Assembly (NCBI GenBank): GCA_903886985.1
Contig: CAISOI010000188.1
Coordinates: forward strand, 1 to 5,767
DNA length: 5,767 nt
Direction of reading: 5' to 3'
From: an uncultured Chthonomonas sp.
Lineage (GTDB): Bacteria; Armatimonadota; Chthonomonadetes; Chthonomonadales; CAJBBX01
The notes below the pieces were generated by a model. The model did not search any database. It was not told where the DNA came from and was given only the letters and a program-made list of their open reading frames with translations. Positions 1-4,808 of the stretch are shown here, piece by piece (positions within the stretch are counted from its first letter, which is position 1; every line of letters begins with the position of its first letter). The translations under genes were made by a program, and so were the position numbers.

Positions 1-1
1 C

Positions 2-23
2 GAAGGGTCTGTTTTTGACCTTC
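2..23. repeat. Short imperfect hairpin at left edge
   Basis: GAAGG (2-6) and TC (8-9) pair with GA (17-18) and CCTTC (19-23), with one bulged G and a T-rich loop. There is no T-run after it on the + strand, so it does not look like a + strand terminator. It may be the end of a feature lying left of the window. Confidence 0.25.
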
Positions 24-43
24 AAAAGGCAACGTCAAAATCA

Positions 44-67
44 GATTCTTCGCAGGCTCAGAATGAC
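44..67. repeat. REP-like intergenic palindromic unit 1
   Basis: The unit has the arms ATTCT (45-49) and AGAAT (60-64) and ends in GAATGACG (61-68). It resembles the widespread bacterial intergenic repeat of the form GATTCTTCGC...CAGAATGAC. Reverse-strand translation gives the tract VILSLRR, the kind of spurious peptide that such repeats produce. It lies in the same orientation as unit 2, with the same GAATGACG end. The family assignment is from memory of the motif, not from a search. Confidence 0.55.
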
Positions 68-123
68 GGATTGATTTGTTGTACATGGGATCTGGGACTT
101 GGTTCTGGATAGAAGGTTTTTAT

Positions 124-149
124 GGATTCCCGCCTTCGCGGGAATGACG
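124..149. repeat. REP-like intergenic palindromic unit 2
   Basis: A perfect 8-bp stem, ATTCCCGC (126-133) with GCGGGAAT (138-145), closes a 4-nt loop CTTC and is followed by GACG. This is the well-known dispersed GGATTCCCGC-TTCG-GCGGGAATGACG type of repeat. Its reverse-strand translation gives VIPAKAGI, a peptide often mis-annotated as protein in many genomes. It marks this stretch as non-coding intergenic DNA. Confidence 0.75.
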
Positions 150-173
150 AAATGGCACTCCTCTCTAACGAAT

Positions 174-195
174 CTAACGGGATTTAATCCGTTAG
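174..195. repeat. 7-bp inverted repeat
   Basis: CTAACGG (174-180) is the exact reverse complement of CCGTTAG (189-195), with an 8-nt spacer. The left arm overlaps a direct repeat of TCTAACG (164-170 and 173-179). No T-run follows. It could be an operator-like site or a decayed repeat unit; function is unknown. Confidence 0.35.
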
Positions 196-252
196 TGTCA
201 AAGAACAGATACTTCGCTTTCGCCACGACGATTTGTTTATATCTGGAAGGAA

Positions 253-276
253 TCGGGGTTCGCTCGAGCATGACAA
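253..276. repeat. Possible degenerate REP-like unit 3
   Basis: A TTCGCTC...GCATGACA stretch, containing the perfect 8-bp palindrome GCTCGAGC (264-271), resembles the end of units 1 and 2 with substitutions. It has the same orientation and lies in the same non-coding stretch. It may be chance. Confidence 0.25.
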
Positions 277-350
277 GTTTTCACTTTGTAAATCGGGGCA
301 ATGACTTGTTGATGTTGGCGGCTGCAAATTGATGCGGTCGGGGTGCCTGG

Positions 351-390
351 CCTCACGGTAACAAATCCTATGCTTGCTACCGTAATGAGG
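351..390. repeat. Imperfect inverted repeat upstream of the STAND gene
   Basis: CCTCA-CGGTA (351-360) pairs with TACCG (378-382) and TGAGG (386-390), with a TAA bulge and a 17-nt loop. It lies about 80-100 nt upstream of the candidate -10 boxes. An operator or a residual repeat are both possible; there is no T-run for a terminator. Confidence 0.3.
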
Positions 391-461
391 TGTAAACATC
401 TCGTGTGTGGTTTCACAGAGTGCAATAGTCATAAAATGTGTTACAAAATTTCAGTTGGCCA

Positions 462-490
462 GTCACAATATAATGATTGCGTCGTATAAT
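462..490 (+). promoter_or_regulatory. Candidate sigma-70-type promoter(s) for the STAND operon
   Basis: Two perfect TATAAT hexamers lie at 469-474 and 485-490, 82-103 nt upstream of the GTG start at 572. The second has GTCACA (462-467, 4 of 6 matches to TTGACA) at the standard 17-bp spacing. The first lacks a good -35 at normal distance, its best candidate being TTACAA at 441-446 with a 22-bp gap. The surrounding region is A+T-rich. Neither hexamer has a TGN extension. This is a sequence-only prediction. Confidence 0.45.
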
Positions 491-571
491 AAGAAGGCGT
501 TAAGTTGAGTCCAACCGCAGATTAAAATGTAAACAGCAAGTCAATCCGTCTTAAGAACAGGTTGATCAATC

Positions 572-3208
572 GTGTCAGAATTCCCCTCAGGAACGGTTGC
601 GTTCCTTTTCTCGGACATAGCTGGAAGTACGCGCAGTTTCGAGCAGGATGAACCATCCATGCTCCTAGCTGTGGAAAAACACGACTGCATTATGTCGACT
701 ACTATGCAGGCGCATGGTGGCTATATATTTAAGACGATGGGAGATGCGTTTCTCGTCGCATTCCCAACATCCACACAAGCTCTCGCAGCGGCAATTGAAT
801 CCCAACGACGTATCCTTCAAGAAGATTGGCAAGCTTGCGACTCGCGTCCCGTTAAGGTGCGAATGGCACTGCATGTCGGCGATGCGCAACTTCGCAATGG
901 CGACTATTTCGGAGTATCCCTTGCTCGAACCGACCGTATCCTCAAGATAACGCATGGCGGGCAGATTCTCGCTTCTGAGGCATTTTGCGCCCAGATTGTA
1001 GATAAACTCCCTGACGATGTCTCACTACTTGATCTAAAATTCCATCGTTTGAAAGACCTCAATCGCCCCGAGCATATCTTTCAGGTGAATAGTGTCGATC
1101 GACCTTCGGAATTCCCGCCGCTTCATTCCTTGGACGTAGTTCCTAATAATCTGCCCGTTCAGCTGACTTCGTTTGTTGGGCGCGCAGAAGAGATGAAGTA
1201 TCTGTGCGACGAGATGAAGAGCAGCCGGTTGGTGACACTTTTGGGTTCCGGCGGCAGCGGTAAAACGCGGCTTGCGCTCCAGATTGGGGCAGAACTTCTG
1301 GATGAATTCCGAGACGGAGTATGGTTTGTCGATCTCTCTGCCTTGACGGATAGCGCCTCAGTAGTTCAAGCCGTGGCTAAGATATTTGGCGTTGGCGAAC
1401 AGGCAGGAAGACCTCTTCTGGAAATCTTGGCAGAGCACCTTGCATCCAAGCAGGTTTTGATACTTCTCGATAACTGCGAGCATCTGGTGGCAGCCAGCGC
1501 TCAGCTAGCGGAGACCCTGCTGACGAACTGCCCCGACCTCAAGATCATCGCCACTTCGCGCGAGCATTTGGGCGTTGGCGGAGAGAAGCAGCACAGCATT
1601 TCGGCATTGACAGTGCCATCTCCGAAATCCATTTCTGCGAGCGAGCAAGACACTTCCACACTATTGGATTATGAAGCAGTTCGACTATTTATGGATCGAG
1701 CGATTCTGGTCAATCCTAGGATCGATCAACGGCATAAATCTATGTTGGCAGTAGTGAGTATTTGCCACAGATTAGACGGAATACCACTTGCCATTGAACT
1801 CGCCGCAGCATTAGTAAGTGTTCTTACTCCCCTGCAAATACTCCCGCGCATGACGGACTTCTTCCGATTGCTAAATAGCGGAACAAGAACCGCTATGCCA
1901 CGACACCAGACCCTCAGAAATACCATATTGTGGAGTTTCAACCTGTTGCAGGAGCCGGAGAAGGTCCTGTTACGGCGTCTCTCAGTATTTCAGAATGGGT
2001 GGACCCTCGAAGCGATGGAGGCAGTCTGCCCGGATGCCACATTGGAAGATATCGATTCGCTTCCCGCGCTCTCTGCGCTGGTTCAAAAGTATCTGGTGAA
2101 GCGCGAAGAGGGAATTAATGGCGAATCGCGCTACCGTATGCTTGAGACCATTCGGCAGTTTGGACAAGAACAACTGCAAGAGGCGGAAGAGGATGATCGC
2201 TTCAAAACTGCACATAGGGATTACTTTTTGGGATTGGCGGAAGAGGCAGAACCGCACCTAAAGAGTCACGATCAAAAGCATTACTTAGAACTGATTGAGA
2301 TGGAACATGATAACATTAGATCCGCACTGGCTTGGTCAACGGATGGTGATTATAGGCTAAGAATTGCATCGGCAATGCATCGATTTTGGCTGATCCGAGG
2401 CTATTTGACCGAAGGGAAATCTTGGTTAGAAGGTGCAATTGACCGAAAAGAAGAATTGGATCTTATTCTGTTGTCAAAATCTCTGAATGCTACTGGCATC
2501 ATCTACTCGCAATTGGGAAATATTGACGAAGCATTGAGTCTCTATCAGAGATGCTTAGTTCTGAAAGAGCAACTGAACGATAGCGAGGGAATTGCTGCTG
2601 CGTTAAACAATATGGGCTACGCAAATTGGATAAAGGGGAATGAAGAAGAAGCAATAGAGCTTTACCGCAAGAGTGCGGAACTTTATCGAAAACTCAACAA
2701 TCTTTCGTACTTGGCGGTATGCCTAAGTAATGTCGGGGCTATATTATTGAACCGAGAGGAATATACTGAAGCTCTGAAAGTATTAAGGCAGGCCGAAGAA
2801 ATTCTGAGACAGTCCGGCGAACCAACCTCGTTAGCAAATGCCCTTCATAACCTAGGTGTGGTTGAAATGGAACTAAAGGACTATGATCAATCTATTCGCC
2901 ACATGCGAGAAGCATTAACTATCCGCTTCTCTTTGAACTCCGGTGACTATTTGTACTACTCGTTTATGGGTCTGGCACAGGTATTTTGCAAAATTAAGGA
3001 TTCTGAAAGATCAGTTAAGCTATTCGCCGTAGCTTCTCGCATTCGCGAGGAGTCTAATAATTCTAACCCTGAATCGTCCGTGTCAGGATGTTTATCTGAC
3101 TTACAGAATTTGCGTAATACAATGGACGAGAAAATATTTGCAGCTTGTTGGAATTCAGGATATAATAGCAGTCTATTGCAAGCACTCGACTTAGCACAAT
3201 CAACTTAG
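572..3208 (+). CDS. Class III cyclase / STAND (NB-ARC) ATPase / TPR signalling protein
   Basis: An 878-residue cytoplasmic multidomain regulator with no signal peptide or membrane segment. Residues 6-173 are a class III nucleotide cyclase domain: metal Asp15 (FSDIAGST) and Asp58 (KTMGDAF), base-recognition Lys54 and Asp111, and Arg122, but Ala118 where the family usually has the transition-state Asn of NRAAR. Residues 192-412 are the ATPase: FVGR motif 201-204, Walker A GSGGSGKT 225-232, Walker B VLILLD 295-300, ATSRE 327-331, GIPLAIELAA 403-412. A winged-helix-like region and helical linker follow, then about five TPRs from about 637 to 830. The C-terminal FAACWNSG...LLQALDLA stretch matches the usual family end. 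There is no HTH domain. The GTG start gives MSEFPSGTV, as expected for the family, with an AGG (559-561) ten bases upstream. Substrate, ligand and partner are unknown; the cyclase may be weak or inactive. Confidence 0.93.
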   Translation: MSEFPSGTVAFLFSDIAGSTRSFEQDEPSMLLAVEKHDCIMSTTMQAHGGYIFKTMGDAFLVAFPTSTQALAAAIESQRRILQEDWQACDSRPVKVRMALHVGDAQLRNGDYFGVSLARTDRILKITHGGQILASEAFCAQIVDKLPDDVSLLDLKFHRLKDLNRPEHIFQVNSVDRPSEFPPLHSLDVVPNNLPVQLTSFVGRAEEMKYLCDEMKSSRLVTLLGSGGSGKTRLALQIGAELLDEFRDGVWFVDLSALTDSASVVQAVAKIFGVGEQAGRPLLEILAEHLASKQVLILLDNCEHLVAASAQLAETLLTNCPDLKIIATSREHLGVGGEKQHSISALTVPSPKSISASEQDTSTLLDYEAVRLFMDRAILVNPRIDQRHKSMLAVVSICHRLDGIPLAIELAAALVSVLTPLQILPRMTDFFRLLNSGTRTAMPRHQTLRNTILWSFNLLQEPEKVLLRRLSVFQNGWTLEAMEAVCPDATLEDIDSLPALSALVQKYLVKREEGINGESRYRMLETIRQFGQEQLQEAEEDDRFKTAHRDYFLGLAEEAEPHLKSHDQKHYLELIEMEHDNIRSALAWSTDGDYRLRIASAMHRFWLIRGYLTEGKSWLEGAIDRKEELDLILLSKSLNATGIIYSQLGNIDEALSLYQRCLVLKEQLNDSEGIAAALNNMGYANWIKGNEEEAIELYRKSAELYRKLNNLSYLAVCLSNVGAILLNREEYTEALKVLRQAEEILRQSGEPTSLANALHNLGVVEMELKDYDQSIRHMREALTIRFSLNSGDYLYYSFMGLAQVFCKIKDSERSVKLFAVASRIREESNNSNPESSVSGCLSDLQNLRNTMDEKIFAACWNSGYNSSLLQALDLAQST

Positions 3209-3219
3209 CGCTGTCCCCC

Positions 3220-3248
3220 ACCAAACTAAACAAGTCGTTTGGTTTGGT
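3220..3248 (+). promoter_or_regulatory. Intercistronic hairpin with alternative 3' arms
   Basis: ACCAAAC (3220-3226) is complementary to GTTTGGT at 3237-3243 and, because the 3' side reads GTTTGGTTTGGT, also to 3242-3248. Loops are 10 or 15 nt. It sits in the 51-nt gap between the STAND stop and the lipoprotein start and has no T-run, so a simple terminator is unlikely. mRNA processing, stabilisation or control of translation of the downstream gene are possible. Confidence 0.4.
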
Positions 3249-3259
3249 AGTACCAGATT

Positions 3260-3883
3260 ATGAGGTGTGATTTGAAGTTTGACCGACGTCGAAATGCATT
3301 GATGATTGCCGTTGCACTCTGTCTCTCCATAGGTATTTCCTCGTGTGGTCCTAAAGACAAGGGTAAGCCCATTGGCATTGATTCTGGCGGAGGTGTATGT
3401 ACGCCGATTAGTCTTGCACCAACCGATGGTGCCAATGAGGGACAATCCGTACCACCTCCACCTGTACGACTTGTATCACCTACTGGAACACCAGTCAAAA
3501 CTAGGTCGCATAAATCAGTGATTGTCGCAAAGCCTGTTGCGAATGAGTATCGTTTTGCGTTGACTGTGGCGTGTGAGGACAATAGAGGTTGTTTTAGTGT
3601 GCCTAAACCGACCGTCACTAGCGACGGACAAACACCTATAGGGGAAGATCGAGTGACAGTTAGTTTGTTGCCAAAACATTCAGTAAATACAATTATAGTG
3701 GGTGGCAGCATTGAAGACGGAATCGCGCAAACTGCAACTTTGTTAGGCACAATTAAAAGGACAGTTGTAAATGAGGTTCCAACTTATAAAGGTCCTATTA
3801 AACTCAGTTTTGATTTGACGGTTAACGGTGAGTTGAGACAGTTAAATCGGAAGATCGACATAACTGCAAATGGACAAAGTTGA
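3260..3883 (+). CDS. Small lipoprotein with GGGVCTPIS motif, function unknown
   Basis: A predicted 207-residue lipoprotein. The N-terminus has basic residues (K6, R9-R11), a hydrophobic run 13-26 and a lipobox ISSC with Cys29 as the lipidation site. A short Gly/Lys-rich linker leads to GGGVCTPIS (43-51), which recurs in the next gene. A Pro-rich patch (PPPP, 65-68) follows. Cys47, 105 and 111 remain in the mature part beyond Cys29, and could form a disulfide outside the cytoplasm. The rest alternates short beta-prone stretches, suggesting an Ig-like or other beta-sandwich fold (inference). I do not recognise a family. ATG at 3260 has a poor ribosome site. TTG at 3272, preceded by GAGGTG (3262-3267), would remove four residues and give an even cleaner signal peptide. 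It lies 51 nt after the STAND gene and is probably co-transcribed with it. Confidence 0.8.
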   Translation: MRCDLKFDRRRNALMIAVALCLSIGISSCGPKDKGKPIGIDSGGGVCTPISLAPTDGANEGQSVPPPPVRLVSPTGTPVKTRSHKSVIVAKPVANEYRFALTVACEDNRGCFSVPKPTVTSDGQTPIGEDRVTVSLLPKHSVNTIIVGGSIEDGIAQTATLLGTIKRTVVNEVPTYKGPIKLSFDLTVNGELRQLNRKIDITANGQS

Positions 3884-3919
3884 GTTCAATATTTCCTTGA
3901 CTTATGATCCACGAATTGT

Positions 3920-3929
3920 GGAGAGGTGA
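3920..3929 (+). promoter_or_regulatory. Strong Shine-Dalgarno that decides the TTG start
   Basis: GGAGAGGTGA closely matches the anti-SD complement (AGGAGGTGA). GAGG (3923-3926) is 8 nt from TTG at 3935, an ideal distance. It overlaps the in-frame GTG at 3926, and it is about 20 nt from ATG at 3947, so both alternatives fit worse. Confidence 0.55.
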
Positions 3930-3934
3930 CTAAA

Positions 3935-4477
3935 TTGCACATTCTGATGAATAAGAAGCATGGTTCAGTCGTGATTGTTGGGATATTAGTATTGCTCATG
4001 AACATCGGTGCAATGCCTCGCCAGCGACCTCACGGTCCGTTTGTCCCTGGTGGTGGTGTGTGTACACCCATCAGTTTTGCGGATGGACCTGATTCGTCGA
4101 TGATGTCTGGACAAACATTTACCTCCTCAGTTACGCTAAAAAACTATGATGTTACTGCCGCCTGTACTTCAGCAGACGTAAGAATTAGTGATACACAGTT
4201 CGCTTCAATTAGTCTTGGCTCTGTCTCGATTCCAAAATGTGTTGATGTTAACAATTGTCCTACCCAAACTGTCCCCGTGACAATATCAGTTATCCCTCAC
4301 ACAAAGGGAACTCTGACGGTATTGGGATATTATTCAGACGGAACCCCGATACCACAATATATTGGAATACTAGTGTGGGGAAACAAGGCTTACAATACGT
4401 TGGCTCCGCCCGTCTATCCAGGCGGTTCAACAGTACGACATAAGGGAAAGAAGTCGGAGAAGACGCGTAAACTTTGA
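3935..4477 (+). CDS. Small secreted paralogue with GGGVCTPIS motif, function unknown
   Basis: A predicted exported protein of 180 residues from TTG at 3935 (183 from GTG at 3926; ATG at 3947 is a third option). K7-K8-H9 precede a hydrophobic run 12-24, with likely signal peptidase I cleavage after Ala26. There is no lipobox. GGGVCTPIS (39-47) is identical to the upstream lipoprotein, and later parts align loosely: VTAAC with VAC, TISVIPHTKGTLTVLG with TVSLLPKHSVNTIIVG, and YSDGTPI with IEDGIAQ. The two therefore look like old tandem duplicates. Cys43, 77, 102 and 108 could make two disulfides. The C-terminus ends in a strongly basic tail from about residue 168 (RHKGKKSEKTRKL), absent from the paralogue. 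It lies about 50 nt after the lipoprotein stop on the same strand, so is probably in the same operon. No family recognised. Confidence 0.75.
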   Translation: MHILMNKKHGSVVIVGILVLLMNIGAMPRQRPHGPFVPGGGVCTPISFADGPDSSMMSGQTFTSSVTLKNYDVTAACTSADVRISDTQFASISLGSVSIPKCVDVNNCPTQTVPVTISVIPHTKGTLTVLGYYSDGTPIPQYIGILVWGNKAYNTLAPPVYPGGSTVRHKGKKSEKTRKL

Positions 4478-4684
4478 TTGGCGAGCATTTTCCCTGACGA
4501 TTTCAGGATCAATGTGTTTGGTTTCGTCAAATGATCTAAACCACAATTACCACCAGTATATAGGTGCTGACGGAGGACGATAAGAACGTGCGTGTGTCTC
4601 TTTTAGTTAGCTAACGACAGAGAATAGAACAATTGTTCGGTGGTTCAAATGACACGTTTGTATTCTTAGCCATACGCATTACTG
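4478..4684 (+). other. Long 3' untranslated stretch before the terminator
   Basis: About 200 nt separate the last stop codon from the terminator hairpin. I see no substantial ORF on either strand. It holds a weak IR (TGGTTT 4519-4524 with AAACCA 4538-4543), a GGAGG-led mini-ORF (4588-4614) and a perfect 10-bp palindrome GTTAGCTAAC (4606-4615). It may be a long 3' UTR, or contain a small RNA ending at the terminator. No convincing internal promoter was found. Confidence 0.35.
4588..4614 (+). CDS. Possible 8-codon mini-ORF (MRVSLLVS)
   Basis: GGAGG (4572-4576) stands 11 nt before GTG at 4588, which reads eight codons to TAA at 4612. The peptide looks like the first part of a signal sequence (basic, then hydrophobic). 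It may be a remnant start of a lost third secreted gene, a regulatory short peptide, or chance. The spacing is a little long and there is no codon-use support at this length. Confidence 0.15.
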   Translation: MRVSLLVS

Positions 4685-4718
4685 GACCGACTTCGCGAGG
4701 AAGTCGGTCTTTTCTTTT
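4685..4718 (+). terminator. Rho-independent terminator
   Basis: A perfect 10-bp stem, GACCGACTTC (4685-4694) with GAAGTCGGTC (4700-4709), encloses the 5-nt loop GCGAG and is followed directly by TTTTCTTTT (4710-4718). It is a textbook intrinsic terminator for + strand transcription, most likely ending the STAND/secreted-protein unit. On the - strand no T-run follows the stem, so it does not serve the convergent gene. Confidence 0.88.
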
Positions 4719-4808
4719 ATCTCAATATCGGACGCCGTTCATGACCTCGATGCGTTCCAAAAGTTCGTGATGCCTCTTCTCAAATCAAACACTCGCAAAC
4801 CTGACGAG

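Noticed and set aside
404..417. CRP-like site TGTG-N6-CACA
   Set aside because: A CRP site needs 8 bases between TGTG and CACA (TGTGA-N6-TCACA). Here there are 6.
41..432. Several 60-82 codon ORFs on both strands in the left intergenic stretch
   Set aside because: They run through REP-like repeats, and give the spurious VIPAKAGI and VILSLRR tracts. They overlap each other and have no ribosome sites or recognisable domains.
572..3208. LuxR-type transcription factor
   Set aside because: The ATPase and TPR parts resemble large LuxR-family regulators, but no HTH is visible at the C-terminus, which ends in the usual tail of the cyclase-headed, HTH-less form.
3226..3750. 174-codon ORF on the - strand opposite the lipoprotein gene
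   Set aside because: The + strand frame has a signal peptide, a lipobox and a paralogue. The antisense frame shows no domain and is a shadow.
572..4477. Pycsar-type or other antiphage system
   Set aside because: Pycsar pairs a class III-type cyclase with a TIR or membrane effector gene. No such effector is present, and the neighbours are exported proteins. Nothing else in the window points to defence.
4493..4507. CCTGA/TCAGG hairpin just after the last gene as a terminator
   Set aside because: The stem has only 5 bp and no T-run follows; the real terminator is at 4685-4718.
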